Positions 49,121-59,131 of a DNA stretch of 64,000 bases are shown piece by piece. The translations under genes and the position numbers were made by a program. This DNA comes from Pseudomonas sp. MH9.2 (GTDB taxonomy: Bacteria; Pseudomonadota; Gammaproteobacteria; Pseudomonadales; Pseudomonadaceae). The DNA is taken from positions 3,624,501 through 3,688,500 of the forward strand of contig NZ_CP133784.1 of the NCBI RefSeq assembly GCF_034353875.1, read 5' to 3'. Positions within the stretch are counted from its first letter, which is position 1, and each line of letters starts with the position of its first letter. Below the pieces are notes generated by a model. That model had not been told where the DNA came from. It made no database searches and saw only the letters and a program-made list of their open reading frames with translations.

Positions 49121-49233
49121 GCAGGGAGGCTCCTTTTTGCGGGCATCGCCGATGTATGAGCGCGCTTACCCGCGATCGACCGCATAGCGGTCGCAAAATA
49201 GCTGACAGGGTTATAGGTTCAGCCTGAACAGTT

Positions 49234-49929
49234 TTAAACCGGGCAACCCTTGCTGCGCAGAATTGCGTCGAAGCGTGCCGGGTCCAGCGTGCCGGCCTGG
49301 ATCGCTTCCAGCGTGGCTTTTTCGCGCGCCAGCAGGTCGTGGCAGCGCACCAGCAGTTCAGCCAGTTCACTGCGGGCTGCGGCGACTACTCCATCACCGT
49401 CGCCGATCATCAAGTCGCCGGGCATTACCAGCATGCCCGCGCAGGAAATCGGTACGTTGATTTCGCCGCCACCGTCGGTACTCGGGCCACGGTGTACGCC
49501 ACCGATGGCATAAGCCGGAAGCTCGCCGGTCTGCCACTCATCGAGGTCACGCAGGGCGCCGTTGATGACCACGCCGACGATGCCGGCCTTGAGTGCCATG
49601 GCGCGCATGATGCCGCCGAACACCGCGCGGGTCAGGTCGGCGCTGCCGTCGATGACCAGCACATCGCCGGGACGGGCCATTTGCATGGCTTTGAGGATCA
49701 TCAGGTTATCGCCAGGACGAACGCGCACGGTCAGGGCGCTGCCGAGCATGGGAGTATTACCGTGGAACGCTTTGAGCCCCAGACCGCCGACATTGCGGCC
49801 CAGGCAGTCGCTGACCGCTGCGGCGGGAATCTTGCTGAAGGCTTGCAGCCATTTCGGGTCGAGGGGTTCAGCGTTTGGGTTGATCATATAGCCCGTGGGC
49901 CATAAGCTCGAAGACACTACATCAAACAT
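49234..49929 (-). CDS. RraA-like / HMG aldolase family protein
   Basis: A 231-residue protein of the RraA/dimethylmenaquinone-methyltransferase-like family, which includes 4-hydroxy-4-methyl-2-oxoglutarate aldolases and the RNase E inhibitor RraA. The conserved VVINGALRDLDEW (GxxRD) and MIGDGDGVVAA are visible. The ATG at 49929 (MFDVVSSSLW) has GAGG eight bases upstream. No aromatic-ring cleavage operon adjoins it, so aldolase versus regulator cannot be settled. Confidence 0.85.
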   Translation of the reverse strand: MFDVVSSSLWPTGYMINPNAEPLDPKWLQAFSKIPAAAVSDCLGRNVGGLGLKAFHGNTPMLGSALTVRVRPGDNLMILKAMQMARPGDVLVIDGSADLTRAVFGGIMRAMALKAGIVGVVINGALRDLDEWQTGELPAYAIGGVHRGPSTDGGGEINVPISCAGMLVMPGDLMIGDGDGVVAAARSELAELLVRCHDLLAREKATLEAIQAGTLDPARFDAILRSKGCPV

Positions 49930-50055
49930 AGAAAAAGCCTCGTGGCCAGTCAGGGCTGGCGCGTCGATTGAAGCAGGGGGTTGATCGTTTGCGTGGCAAT
50001 AGATTAGGCCTGCGCACAGGTCGGGATCAAGTGCGGTCAGGTGCAGGAAGGGTTT

Positions 50056-50082
50056 GACGCGGTGTGCGGGACACACCGCGTC
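50056..50082. other. Stem-loop after betA
   Basis: Arms 50056-50066 and 50072-50082 pair over 11 bases (GACGCGGTGTG / CACACCGCGTC) with a five-base loop, nine bases after the betA stop. No U run follows on the minus strand, so it may mark the 3' end by another mechanism. Confidence 0.55.
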
Positions 50083-50090
50083 AGTCAGGC

Positions 50091-51794
50091 TTACTGTGCC
50101 GTACGGCTGACTTCACGCAGCGGTTTGCCGCGTGCAGGCTTGTCGCCGGCCACATAGTAGACAGCCGTGCTGCGGGGCAGGGGAGACCGGCCACGGATTT
50201 TATCGGCGATTTTTTCGGCGATCATGATCGTGGGTGCGTTGAGGTTGCCGGTGGTGATCAGCGGCATGATCGACGCGTCGACCACACGCAAACCCTGCAC
50301 CCCATGCACGCGACCTTCACCATCGACCACGGCCAATTCGTCGGTGCCCATCTTGCACGAGCAGGAGGGGTGGAACGCGGTTTCGGCATGTTCACGCACG
50401 AACTGATCGAGTTGCTCATCCGTCTGCACGTCGATGCCCGGGCTGATTTCACGGCCACGGTACGGGTCCAGCGCTGGCTGCTGCATGATTTCCCGGGTCA
50501 GGCGGATGCCGTCGCGGAATTCCTGCCAGTCCTGCTCGGTGGCCATGTAGTTGAAAAGGATGCTCGGGTATTCGCGCGGGTTTTTGGATTTCAACTGCAC
50601 GCGACCACGGCTCGGCGAACGCATGGAACCGACGTGCGCCTGGAAGCCATGTTCTTTCACGCCGTTGCTGCCGTTGTAGTTAATCGCGACCGGCAGGAAA
50701 TGGTACTGAATGTTCGGCCACTCGAATTCTTCACGCGAGCGAATGAAACCGCCGGCTTCGAACTGGTTGCTGGCGCCGATGCCGGTACCCAGGAACATCC
50801 ACTCTGCGCCAATGGCCGGCTGGTTCCACCACAACAGCGAGGGGTACAGCGAAACCGGCTGGGTGCAGGCGTACTGCAGGTACATTTCCAGGTGGTCCTG
50901 GAGGTTCTGGCCCACGCCTGGCAGGTCGTGAACCACAGGGATGTCCAGGCTCTCGAGCAGTGCGGCCGGGCCGACGCCGGAGCGCTGCAGAATCTGCGGC
51001 GAACCGATGGCGCCGCTGCACAGCAACACTTCTTTGCGCGCTTTGGCTTCGATACGGGTATCGCTGTCGCCGACCATGTAAGACACGCCGACTGCGCGCT
51101 TGCCATCGAACAGAATCCGGTCGGTCAGGGCGTGGGTGACGATGGTCAGGGTCGAGCGATTTTTGGCTTGATCGAGGTAACCGCGAGCGGTGCTGGCGCG
51201 ACGGCCATTGGGCGTCACGGTACGGTCCATCGGGCCGAAACCTTCCTGCTGATAACCGTTCAGGTCGTCGGTACGCGGGTAACCAGCTTGCACACCGGCT
51301 TCGACCATGGCGTGGAACAGGGGGTTGTTACCGGCTTTAGGTGTGGCCACGCTGACCGGGCCGTCGCCACCGTGGTAGTCGTTCGGGCCGATATCACGGG
51401 TTTCCGCCTTGCGGAAATACGGCAGGCAGTCGAGGTAACTCCAGTCTTCCAGGCCTGGGGTTTTCGACCAGCCGTCGTAGTCCATGGCGTTACCACGGAT
51501 GTAGCACATGCCATTGATCAGCGAAGAGCCACCCAGGCCCTTGCCACGACCACATTCCATGCGGCGGTTGTCCATGTGCGGTTCTGGATCGGTTTCGTAC
51601 GCCCAGTTGTAGCGACGGCCCTGAAGCGGGAAGGCCAGGGCAGCAGGCATTTGGGTACGGAAGTCGAAGCGATAGTCCGGGCCGCCCGCTTCGAGCAGCA
51701 GCACGGTGACGCCGGGGTCTTCAGTCAGACGGGCCGCCAGGGTGTTACCGGCAGAGCCGGCCCCGATGATGATGTAATCGAATGCTTGGGACAT
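50091..51794 (-). CDS. betA: Choline dehydrogenase
   Basis: A 567-residue GMC-family FAD enzyme oxidising choline to betaine aldehyde. FAD motif [19 protein letters not shown] is at the N-terminus; [14 protein letters not shown] is GMC signature 1; [13 protein letters not shown] is signature 2; the C-terminal SCKMGTD contains the segment near the catalytic His. The ATG at 51794 is preferred over an in-frame upstream codon at 51803. It is the last gene of betIBA, separated from betB by an inverted-repeat hairpin. Confidence 0.95.
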   Translation of the reverse strand: MSQAFDYIIIGAGSAGNTLAARLTEDPGVTVLLLEAGGPDYRFDFRTQMPAALAFPLQGRRYNWAYETDPEPHMDNRRMECGRGKGLGGSSLINGMCYIRGNAMDYDGWSKTPGLEDWSYLDCLPYFRKAETRDIGPNDYHGGDGPVSVATPKAGNNPLFHAMVEAGVQAGYPRTDDLNGYQQEGFGPMDRTVTPNGRRASTARGYLDQAKNRSTLTIVTHALTDRILFDGKRAVGVSYMVGDSDTRIEAKARKEVLLCSGAIGSPQILQRSGVGPAALLESLDIPVVHDLPGVGQNLQDHLEMYLQYACTQPVSLYPSLLWWNQPAIGAEWMFLGTGIGASNQFEAGGFIRSREEFEWPNIQYHFLPVAINYNGSNGVKEHGFQAHVGSMRSPSRGRVQLKSKNPREYPSILFNYMATEQDWQEFRDGIRLTREIMQQPALDPYRGREISPGIDVQTDEQLDQFVREHAETAFHPSCSCKMGTDELAVVDGEGRVHGVQGLRVVDASIMPLITTGNLNAPTIMIAEKIADKIRGRSPLPRSTAVYYVAGDKPARGKPLREVSRTAQ

Positions 51795-51835
51795 TAAATG
51801 CACCCTCTGTTAATGGGCGGGGGTGTGTCAGATGT

Positions 51836-51867
51836 GCCGCCTTCGCGAATGTATTCGCGAAGGCGGC
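51836..51867. repeat. Perfect 15-bp hairpin between betB and betA
   Basis: Arms 51836-51850 and 51853-51867 are exact reverse complements around a two-base GT loop; the core is TTCGCGAAT. It lies between the betB stop (51878) and betA start (51794) and may tune betA expression or stabilise betB mRNA. Confidence 0.8.
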
Positions 51868-51877
51868 CAGTGGGATG

Positions 51878-53350
51878 TCAGAACACCGACGCGTAATCGC
51901 CCAGTTCAACTTGTACGGACTTGATGCGGGTGTACTGCGCCAGCGAGCTGATGCCGTTTTCACGACCTACGCCCGACTGCTTGTAGCCACCGACCGGCAT
52001 TTCTGCGGCTGACTCGCCCCAGGCATTGATCCAGCAGATACCGGCTTCGAGCTGGTGAATGACGCGGTGGGCGCGGTTCAGGTCTTTGGTGACGACCCCG
52101 GCGGCCAGACCGAATTCAGTATCGTTGGCGCGGCGGATTACTTCTTCCTCGGTGTCGTAGCTGAGGATGCTCATGACCGGGCCAAAGATTTCTTCGCGGA
52201 CGATGGTCATCTCGTCGGTGCAATCAGTGAATACGGTGGCTGAAACGAATGCGCCTTTAGCCAATTCACCTTCAGTCAACCGTTCGCCGCCGCACAGCAG
52301 ACGAGCGCCTTCTGCTTTGCCTTTGGCGATGTAGCCCAGCACGCTTTCCATGTGGGCGAAGCTCACCAGCGGGCCGAAGTTGGTGTTTTCATCCTGCGGG
52401 CTGCCGACCCGGATGCGCTTGACGCGCTCGAGGATCTTGGCTTCGAAGGCGGTTTTCAATGCGCTCGGTACGAACACCCGAGTACCGTTGGTGCACACCT
52501 GACCGGAACTGTAGAAGTTGGCCATCATCGCGATGTCGGCCGCACGGTCCAGGTCGGCATCGTCGAAAATGATCAGCGGCGACTTGCCGCCCAGTTCCAT
52601 GGTCACGTCTTTGAGCGACGAACTCGACGCACTGGCCATGACTTTCTTGCCCGTGTCAGTACCCCCCGTGAACGAAATCTTTTCGATGCGCGGGTGTTCG
52701 GTCAGCCAGGTGCCCACTTCACGGCCACTGCCGGTCAGCACGTTGAATACGCCATCCGGAACACCGGCTTCGGTATAGATTTCGGCCAGCTTCAGGGTGG
52801 TCAGTGACGTGACTTCGCTGGGTTTGAAGATCATCGCGTTGCCGGCCGCCAAGGCTGGGGCGGACTTCCACAGAGCGATCTGGATTGGGTAGTTCCAGGC
52901 GCCGATACCGGCGACTACACCCAGCGGCTCGCGGCGGGTGTAGACAAACGAAGAGGTGCGCAGCGGGATTTGCTCGCCTTCGATGGCCGGGACCAGGCCT
53001 GCGTAATATTCCAGGACGTCGGCGCCGGTGACGATGTCGACGTAACGGGTTTCGGAAATCGATTTCCCGGTGTCCAGGGTTTCCAGGTCGGCCAGTTGAT
53101 CATTGCGCTCACGCAAAATATCCACCGCCCGACGCAAAATGCGCGAGCGCTGCATGGCCGTCATCGCGGCCCAGATTTTCTGACCTTTTTCGGCACTTGC
53201 CACGGCGCGTTCGACGTCTTCTTTGGTCGCGCGCTGTACGGTGGCAAGGACTTCGCCGTTAGCCGGGTTGATGGATTCGAAAGTGGCATCGCCACTGGCG
53301 TCGACGTAACCGCCGTCGATGTAGAGTTTTTGCAGTTCGAAACGGGCCAT
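51878..53350 (-). CDS. betB: Betaine aldehyde dehydrogenase
   Basis: A 490-residue aldehyde dehydrogenase converting betaine aldehyde to glycine betaine with NAD(P)+. The catalytic Glu is in [15 protein letters not shown] and the nucleophilic Cys in [14 protein letters not shown]. The start at 53350 ([14 protein letters not shown]) has AGGA upstream. It sits between betI and betA in the standard order. Confidence 0.95.
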   Translation of the reverse strand: MARFELQKLYIDGGYVDASGDATFESINPANGEVLATVQRATKEDVERAVASAEKGQKIWAAMTAMQRSRILRRAVDILRERNDQLADLETLDTGKSISETRYVDIVTGADVLEYYAGLVPAIEGEQIPLRTSSFVYTRREPLGVVAGIGAWNYPIQIALWKSAPALAAGNAMIFKPSEVTSLTTLKLAEIYTEAGVPDGVFNVLTGSGREVGTWLTEHPRIEKISFTGGTDTGKKVMASASSSSLKDVTMELGGKSPLIIFDDADLDRAADIAMMANFYSSGQVCTNGTRVFVPSALKTAFEAKILERVKRIRVGSPQDENTNFGPLVSFAHMESVLGYIAKGKAEGARLLCGGERLTEGELAKGAFVSATVFTDCTDEMTIVREEIFGPVMSILSYDTEEEVIRRANDTEFGLAAGVVTKDLNRAHRVIHQLEAGICWINAWGESAAEMPVGGYKQSGVGRENGISSLAQYTRIKSVQVELGDYASVF

Positions 53351-53458
53351 AGTGTCCTCGCAAGTGCGGTGTGGTTTGGCGCTCACCACTGATCTGGTGC
53401 CATCTGGTTGTGGCAACGCGAGTCAGTGGTAGTTCAGGGGCTGATGCGGTTGTGCGTT

Positions 53459-54052
53459 CTAGCTCGCCTGCTTCGCCAGTTGCTGGTCCATGTATTCGTA
53501 AGCGATCTGTTGCGCCTGCTCGGTGTCGAAAGCATCTCCCGACAGCGCGCCGCGCAACCATAATCCGTCGATCAAAGCCGCCAGGCCGCGGGCTGCACTG
53601 CGCGCTTGAGGCTGTGGCAGTACCCGGCGGAACTGGCAGCACAGGTTTGAATACAGACGGTGATCGTTGATCCGCTGCAACCTGTGCAATGAAGGCTGGT
53701 GCATGCTGGCGGCCCAAAAGGCCAACCAGGTTTTCATCGCCGGGCCGTTGACCTGGCTGGCGTCGAAGTTGCCCTCGACAATCACCTGAAGGTGCGCCCG
53801 TGGGCTGTTATCGCTGAGTGCCATGCGGCGCTCGCTGACGTTCACGATCAGGGCATTCATCAGATGGCGCATGGTCGCTGCGATCAGGCCATTCTTGTCT
53901 TTGAAGTAGTGGCTGATGATGCCGTTCGACACACCGGCCAATCGTGCGATCAGCGCGATGCTGGCGTCGCCCATCCCAACCTGATCGACCGCCTCTAGCG
54001 TGGCCTGGATCAACTGTTGACGGCGGATGGGTTGCATACCGACCTTTGGCAT
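53459..54052 (-). CDS. betI: TetR-family choline-responsive repressor
   Basis: A 197-residue TetR-type regulator. The N-terminal helix-turn-helix is [17 protein letters not shown] to [27 protein letters not shown], as in BetI, and a ligand-binding domain follows. The ATG at 54052 ([12 protein letters not shown]) has AAGGAG nine bases upstream. It likely represses its own operon through the palindrome at 54127-54140; choline is the known inducer in related BetI proteins. Confidence 0.93.
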   Translation of the reverse strand: MPKVGMQPIRRQQLIQATLEAVDQVGMGDASIALIARLAGVSNGIISHYFKDKNGLIAATMRHLMNALIVNVSERRMALSDNSPRAHLQVIVEGNFDASQVNGPAMKTWLAFWAASMHQPSLHRLQRINDHRLYSNLCCQFRRVLPQPQARSAARGLAALIDGLWLRGALSGDAFDTEQAQQIAYEYMDQQLAKQAS

Positions 54053-54126
54053 TTCAAGCATCTCCTTAGGTCGCCAAGTGATCATGTTTTGATCGATTCG
54101 GCGGTGAAGCAGTCTATTTTGTTTTA

Positions 54127-54140
54127 ATTGAACGTTCAAT
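54127..54140. promoter_or_regulatory. Candidate BetI operator
   Basis: ATTGAACGTTCAAT is a perfect 14-base palindrome 75 bases before the betI start. It resembles the ATTGAACGTCCAAT core of the E. coli bet operator as I recall it. Confidence 0.7.
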
Positions 54141-54200
54141 CAATAAAAAATAACGGCTACGACTATGGGGTGATGTTCTTGATGTTCGGGTTATGAAAGG

Positions 54201-54236
54201 AGAAAAAATGTGGGAGCCGGCTCGCCCGCTCCCACA
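54201..54236 (-). terminator. Terminator after cbcV built from a REP-like hairpin
   Basis: TGTGGGAGC (54209-54217) pairs with GCTCCCACA (54228-54236) around a 10-base loop, and on the minus strand the stem is followed by TTTTTT. It lies just beyond the cbcV stop. Confidence 0.75.
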
Positions 54237-54242
54237 GTGGAG

Positions 54243-55421
54243 TCAGCCCAAATTCTTCCCGAGTAATGCGTGGTACAACTCGCTGTCGCCGAGGATGCCG
54301 ACCACGCGGTTGCCTTCTTGCAGGACCAGCTTGTTGCCAGTCTGATAGCGGATTTGCAGCGCGTCGCGCATGCCGATGTCTGAATGCACCAGCGTCGGAC
54401 GACGGTGCAGCCCTTCCATGGGTTGCCCGGGCGTCCAGTTTTGCAGGTCGAGGTTGGCTGCGCCTTGGCGAGCACCCTTGATGGTGTTGCCTTCCGCGAG
54501 ACCAATCCACGAGTCCCCGCTCGGGTCGAGGCAGATCTCGCCGTTGACGCGGGTGCAGTTATCCACGGTGCGCATCAAGCTACGGCCGCACAAGACGTTG
54601 AGCGGGTTGGTATGGGCGACGAACGTGCGCACATACTCATCAGCTGGATTAAGGACGATTTCTTCGGGCACGCTGTACTGGACGATCCGACCGTCTTTCA
54701 TGATCGCGATCCGACTGCCGAGCTTGAGCGCTTCATCAAGGTCGTGGCTTACGAATACGATGGTTTTGTTCAGCTTGCTTTGCAGCTCCAGCAGCTCGTC
54801 CTGCAAGCCCTGGCGAATCAGTGGGTCGAGGGCCGAGAAGGGTTCGTCCATCAGCAGAATGTCGGCGTCCATCGCCAGTGCACGCGCCAGGCCGACACGC
54901 TGTTGCATGCCCCCGGAAAGCTCATCGGGTTTTTTATTGCGCCACTGGGTCAGGCCCACCAGCTCAAGTTTTTCATCCACCAGCTTGTGACGTTCTTTTT
55001 CGGGACGCCCTTGCATCTCGAGACCGAAGCTGATGTTCTCGCGCACCGTCAGCCACGGCATCAGGGCGAATTTCTGGAAGACCATGGCGATACGCTTGGT
55101 GCGCATCAGTTTCAATTCGGCCGGTGTACACGACGCGATATTGATTTGCGCGCCTTCGTGTTCGACGAACAATGCGCCACGGCTGACAGTGTTCAAACCG
55201 TTGATACACCGCAACAGACTGGATTTACCTGAACCGGAAAGGCCCATCAGCACGCAGATTTCGCCTTTCTCGACATCTAGGCTGGCTTTTTCTACACCGA
55301 CGATCTGGCCGGTCTTCTTCAGGATCTGATCACGCGTGAGGCCTTGGTCCAGCAATTTCAGGGCCTCACGCGGGTCTTTGGCGAAGACAACGTCTACGTT
55401 GTCGAAGCGGATTATGCTCAT
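54243..55421 (-). CDS. cbcV: Choline ABC transporter ATP-binding protein
   Basis: A 392-residue ABC ATPase of the ProV/OpuAA type. Walker A GLSGSGKSSLLR, signature LSGGMQQRVGLARALAMD, Walker B DILLMDEPFSALDP, and a C-terminal CBS-like region (from about 275). It energises uptake of choline. The gene starts inside the cbcW stop (ATGA), so the two are coupled. Confidence 0.93.
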   Translation of the reverse strand: MSIIRFDNVDVVFAKDPREALKLLDQGLTRDQILKKTGQIVGVEKASLDVEKGEICVLMGLSGSGKSSLLRCINGLNTVSRGALFVEHEGAQINIASCTPAELKLMRTKRIAMVFQKFALMPWLTVRENISFGLEMQGRPEKERHKLVDEKLELVGLTQWRNKKPDELSGGMQQRVGLARALAMDADILLMDEPFSALDPLIRQGLQDELLELQSKLNKTIVFVSHDLDEALKLGSRIAIMKDGRIVQYSVPEEIVLNPADEYVRTFVAHTNPLNVLCGRSLMRTVDNCTRVNGEICLDPSGDSWIGLAEGNTIKGARQGAANLDLQNWTPGQPMEGLHRRPTLVHSDIGMRDALQIRYQTGNKLVLQEGNRVVGILGDSELYHALLGKNLG

Positions 55422-56263
55422 GCGTCACCCCTTACCTGTGCGTCAGGCTGTTTGCAGATACGGTCGAGCATGATCGCCAGCAGTACGATCGCCAGGCCTG
55501 CTTCGAAGCCCAGGGCGATATCGGCAGTGTTCAATGCGTTGACCACGGGTTTACCCAAGCCGTCAGCGCCTACCAGTGCCGCGATCACAACCATCGATAA
55601 CGACAACATGATGCATTGGGTGATACCGGCTGCGATGCTCGGCATGGCATAGGGCAATTCAATGCGCGAGAGCAATTGACGGCGCGAGCAGCCGAAGGCC
55701 TTGCCGGCGTCCATCAACTCTTGCGGTACATCGCGGATACCCAGATAAGTCAGGCGGATAGGCGCGGCAATCGCGAACACCACCGTGGAAATCAGGCCGG
55801 GTACCACACCCAGACCGAACAGAGTCAGGGTAGGAATGAGGTAAACGAAGGTCGGTACAGTCTGCATCAGATCGAGGACCGGTCGCATGATGGTATAGAA
55901 CATCGGTTTGTGCGCTGCGACGATGCCTAGCGGTACGCCAATCAGCACGCAGACGAAGGTAGCGAACAGCACCTGGGCGAGGGTTTCCATGGTTTCCTGC
56001 CAGTAACCCAGGTTGAGGATCAGCAGGAAGGAGAGGATGACAAACGCGGTCAGGCCCCATTTACGCTGGATAAAGTGCGCGAGTAGAGCAATCAGGCCGA
56101 TCAATGCCAGCGGATTGAACCAAGTCAGCGCGAACGTCACGCCGTGGATCATCGTTTCCAGTGTCGAAGCGATCAAATCGAAATAGTTGGCACCGTGTTT
56201 AGTCAACCATTCGACGAAGGCAGCGATGTACTGGCCTAGAGGGATTTTGTGATCAGTCAGCAT
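55418..56263 (-). CDS. cbcW: Choline ABC transporter permease
   Basis: A 281-residue permease of the ProW type with five to six membrane helices. The EAA-loop region reads QELMDAGKAFGCSRRQLLSRIELPYAMPSIAAGI, which contacts the ATPase. The start is taken at 56263 (MLTDHKIPLGQYIA), the conserved beginning as I recall it; an in-frame ATG at 56281 is the alternative. Middle gene of cbcXWV. Confidence 0.9.
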   Translation of the reverse strand: MLTDHKIPLGQYIAAFVEWLTKHGANYFDLIASTLETMIHGVTFALTWFNPLALIGLIALLAHFIQRKWGLTAFVILSFLLILNLGYWQETMETLAQVLFATFVCVLIGVPLGIVAAHKPMFYTIMRPVLDLMQTVPTFVYLIPTLTLFGLGVVPGLISTVVFAIAAPIRLTYLGIRDVPQELMDAGKAFGCSRRQLLSRIELPYAMPSIAAGITQCIMLSLSMVVIAALVGADGLGKPVVNALNTADIALGFEAGLAIVLLAIMLDRICKQPDAQVRGDA

Positions 56264-56300
56264 GGTATTGAACGTCCGCATGCGGGGGAATATTTACAAC

Positions 56301-56324
56301 TGCAGGCGGGCGAACCCGCCTGCA
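56301..56324 (-). other. cbcX-cbcW intercistronic hairpin
   Basis: TGCAGGCGGG (56301-56310), loop CGAA, CCCGCCTGCA (56315-56324): a perfect 10-base stem seven bases after the cbcX stop. No U run follows. Such stems often protect the mRNA of the binding-protein gene so that it is made in excess. Confidence 0.75.
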
Positions 56325-56330
56325 CTCGGG

Positions 56331-57278
56331 TTACTGGGTCAGTTTGGCCTTAGCGGCCTCCAGGCCTGGTTTACCGTCAATGGTGGTCACGCCAGCGAGC
56401 CAGGTATCAAGGATCTGTGGGTTTTTCTTCAGCCAGGCTTTGGCTGCTACATCAGGCTTCATTTTGTCGTCCAGGACGTTGCCCATCAGCGAGCTTTCCA
56501 TGTTCAAGGTGAACGACAGGTTTTTCAGCAACTGACCCACGTTGCTGCACTCCTGGGTGTAGCCCTTGCGGGTGTTGGTGTAGATGGTGGCCTGACCGAA
56601 GTTCGGACCGAAGTAGTCGTCGCCACCTGTCAGGTACTTCATCTTGAAGCGAGTGTTCATTGGGTGCGGTTCCCAGCCGAGGAAGACCACGTCAGTGTTG
56701 CGACGCGAGGCGCGATCCACTTGGGACAGCATGCCGGCTTCACTGGACTCGACCACTTTGAAGCCCGCGGCCTTGAGGCCGAACGCGTCCTTGTCGATCA
56801 TGGACTGGATCAGGCGGTTGCCATCGTTACCCGGTTCGATGCCGTAGATCTTGCCGTCGAGTTCCTTCTTGAATTTGGCGATGTCGGCGAAGTCATGCAG
56901 GCCTTTGTCGTAAAGCGCCTGAGGAACGGCCAGGGTGTACTTGGCGTTTTCCAGGTTAGGACGAACGGTTTCCACGGTGCCGGCATCACGATAAGCCTTG
57001 ATGTCGTTCTCCATGGTCGGCATCCAGTTGCCGAGGAACACGTCCATGTTCTTGCCGTCGGCCAGTGACTTGTAGGTCACGGGTACGGAAATCATGGTGG
57101 TTTTAGTTTTGTAACCGAGCGACTCAAGCACGGCGCTGGTTACTGCGGTGGTCACGGTGATGTCGGTCCAGCCGACATCGGAGAAGTTAACGGTCGCGCA
57201 CTGCGCCGGTTCTGCAGCTTGCGCCAACAGCGGCAGACTCAGCGCAACGGCCAACAGCAACGTTTGGGAACCTTTCAT
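56331..57278 (-). CDS. cbcX: Periplasmic choline-binding protein
   Basis: A 315-residue binding protein of the OpuAC/ProX type. Signal peptide MKGSQTLLLAVALSLPLLAQA, cleaved near AQA. The mature part holds VNFSDVGWTDITVTTAVTSAVLESLGY and MDVFLGNWMPTMENDI, typical of choline/betaine-binding proteins with aromatic cages. First gene of cbcXWV; in P. aeruginosa the orthologous set imports choline under GbdR control. Confidence 0.93.
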   Translation of the reverse strand: MKGSQTLLLAVALSLPLLAQAAEPAQCATVNFSDVGWTDITVTTAVTSAVLESLGYKTKTTMISVPVTYKSLADGKNMDVFLGNWMPTMENDIKAYRDAGTVETVRPNLENAKYTLAVPQALYDKGLHDFADIAKFKKELDGKIYGIEPGNDGNRLIQSMIDKDAFGLKAAGFKVVESSEAGMLSQVDRASRRNTDVVFLGWEPHPMNTRFKMKYLTGGDDYFGPNFGQATIYTNTRKGYTQECSNVGQLLKNLSFTLNMESSLMGNVLDDKMKPDVAAKAWLKKNPQILDTWLAGVTTIDGKPGLEAAKAKLTQ

Positions 57279-57754
57279 CGATGGACTCCTGGGTGTTTTC
57301 TTCTCGTCATCAGCCGAAGGGGCTGATGCGGTTTGTGTGTTGCAGCTGAATGGCGAGGCGTGTCACGCAACAGCTCTACCGCTGCGCCTGGCAATCGAGT
57401 CGAGACTGATCATGTAACAGTGAAAAACAAACGCCTACAGGGGGCGTCGCATCCAGTACACACAGGGTCGTATCCAGTGTCGGCAACGTCGCTTACAGAT
57501 TTTTTAGCCGGCAAAAAGGTACTTTCAGGTGTCGATACGGCATCTTGATGTTCAGATCAGTCGCAAACCGTCATGCCGGGATGCTCTCCATCGGCGGCGA
57601 CGTTAGTGAGTATGGGTACGTCGGTGTCAGACGCCGTACGCCGCGATAAAAGCCTGATGATGCGCCCATCTCGGCGGATAGCAGCTTCAGCGTAGCAGCT
57701 CCGTCACCGGGCGCTTTTGGCGTCGGGAGTCTCGACTACAGAGGGTTTGCGGTA
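57279..57754. promoter_or_regulatory. Divergent cbcX-sdaB control region
   Basis: 476 bases without a gene. A 12-base direct repeat GTCGCATCCAGT (57446-57457) and GTCGTATCCAGT (57467-57478), one mismatch and 21 bases apart, lies between the divergent promoters and has the layout of an AraC-family site. AGAGGG precedes the sdaB ATG. Both flanking units are known GbdR targets in P. aeruginosa. Confidence 0.55.
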
Positions 57755-59131
57755 ATGGCTATCAGTGTGTTCGACCTGTTCAAGATCGGTATCGGTCCCT
57801 CCAGTTCACACACCGTGGGGCCTATGCGCGCCGCGGCGCTTTTTGTTCAAGGGCTGCGCGAGCGTGAGCAATTGGCCCAGGTCGGCAGGGTTGAGGTGCG
57901 GCTATATGGGTCGCTGTCGGCCACCGGTATCGGCCATGGCAGCGACAATGCGGTGATCATGGGGTTGATGGGCGAATGGCCGGATGCTATCGACCCGTCG
58001 CAGATCGGGCTGCGCATCGCCACCCTGAAGGAAACCGACACGCTGCTATTGGACAGTGCCTTGCCCATCCCGTTCCAGTGGCAGCGCGACATGCGGCTCA
58101 TTGATGAAAACCTGCCGTTCCATCCCAACGCCATGACCCTGATTGCCGAAGGCGCTGACGGAGAGCTGCACCGAGACACGTATTACTCGGTCGGTGGTGG
58201 TTTTGTGGTGGATGAAGCCCAGGCTGCAAGCGGCGTGCTGGACATGGACCGAACGGTGTTGCCGTACGATTTCTCCAGCGCTGCCGAGCTGCTTGGCCTG
58301 TGCCGGCAGCATGGCTTGCGCGTGTCCGAGCTGATGATGGCTAACGAAAAGGTCTGGCGCAGCGAAGAAGAAATCCGCACCGGACTGATGCGTTTATGGC
58401 GCGCCATGCAGGACTGTGTCGAAGAGGGCCTTAAGCACGAAGGCATTCTGCCCGGCGGTTTGAATGTGCGCCGTCGCGCTGCGCGTTTGCATCGCAGCCT
58501 GTTGGAGTTAGGCAAGCCTAACGTGATCGGCTCGACCCTCAGCGCCATGGAGTGGGTCAACCTGTTCGCCCTGGCCGTCAACGAAGAGAACGCCGCAGGC
58601 GGGCGCATGGTCACGGCCCCCACCAATGGCGCGGCGGGGATTATTCCGGCGGTGTTGCATTACTTCGTCAAGTTCAGCGAGGAAGTCAGCGAGGCCAATG
58701 TGGTCGACTACTTCCTGGCGGCCGCAGCGGTGGGCATTCTCTGCAAGAAGAACGCATCGATCTCGGGTGCCGAGGTCGGTTGCCAGGGCGAAGTGGGTTC
58801 GGCCTGCGCCATGGCGGCGGCGGGGTTGGCGGACATTCTCGGCGCTACCCCGGAGCAATTGTGCAACGCGGCGGAAATCGGACTGGAACATAACCTGGGG
58901 CTGACCTGCGATCCGGTCGGCGGGCTGGTGCAGGTGCCGTGCATCGAACGCAACGCCATCGCGGCGGTGAAGGCGATCAATGCTGCGCAGATGGCTTTGC
59001 GGGGCGACGGTCAGCACTTTATCTCGCTGGATCGGGTGATCCGGACCATGCGTGATACGGGCGCTGACATGCATGACAAATACAAGGAAACCTCGCGCGG
59101 CGGGTTGGCGGTCAGCGCCATTGAGTGTTGA
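57755..59131 (+). CDS. sdaB: L-serine ammonia-lyase (iron-sulfur type)
   Basis: A 458-residue single-chain L-serine dehydratase: N-terminal beta domain (SVFDLFKIGIGPSSSHTVGPM) and C-terminal alpha domain with GGRMVTAPTNGAAGIIPAVL and Cys residues in LCKKNASISGAEVGCQGEVG and LTCDPVGGLVQVPC for the 4Fe-4S cluster. It converts serine to pyruvate and ammonia. In pseudomonads it accompanies the choline genes because glycine from betaine breakdown is turned into serine. Confidence 0.94.
   Translation: MAISVFDLFKIGIGPSSSHTVGPMRAAALFVQGLREREQLAQVGRVEVRLYGSLSATGIGHGSDNAVIMGLMGEWPDAIDPSQIGLRIATLKETDTLLLDSALPIPFQWQRDMRLIDENLPFHPNAMTLIAEGADGELHRDTYYSVGGGFVVDEAQAASGVLDMDRTVLPYDFSSAAELLGLCRQHGLRVSELMMANEKVWRSEEEIRTGLMRLWRAMQDCVEEGLKHEGILPGGLNVRRRAARLHRSLLELGKPNVIGSTLSAMEWVNLFALAVNEENAAGGRMVTAPTNGAAGIIPAVLHYFVKFSEEVSEANVVDYFLAAAAVGILCKKNASISGAEVGCQGEVGSACAMAAAGLADILGATPEQLCNAAEIGLEHNLGLTCDPVGGLVQVPCIERNAIAAVKAINAAQMALRGDGQHFISLDRVIRTMRDTGADMHDKYKETSRGGLAVSAIEC

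Noticed and set aside
49171..49193. Seven-base stem (CGACCGC/GCGGTCG) between the TldD-like gene and the RraA-like gene
   Set aside because: Short, no U run, and not distinguishable from chance in GC-rich DNA.
50064..51797. 577-codon plus-strand frame opposite betA
   Set aside because: It covers betA almost exactly; antisense openness is expected from the codon bias. BetA motifs are unambiguous.
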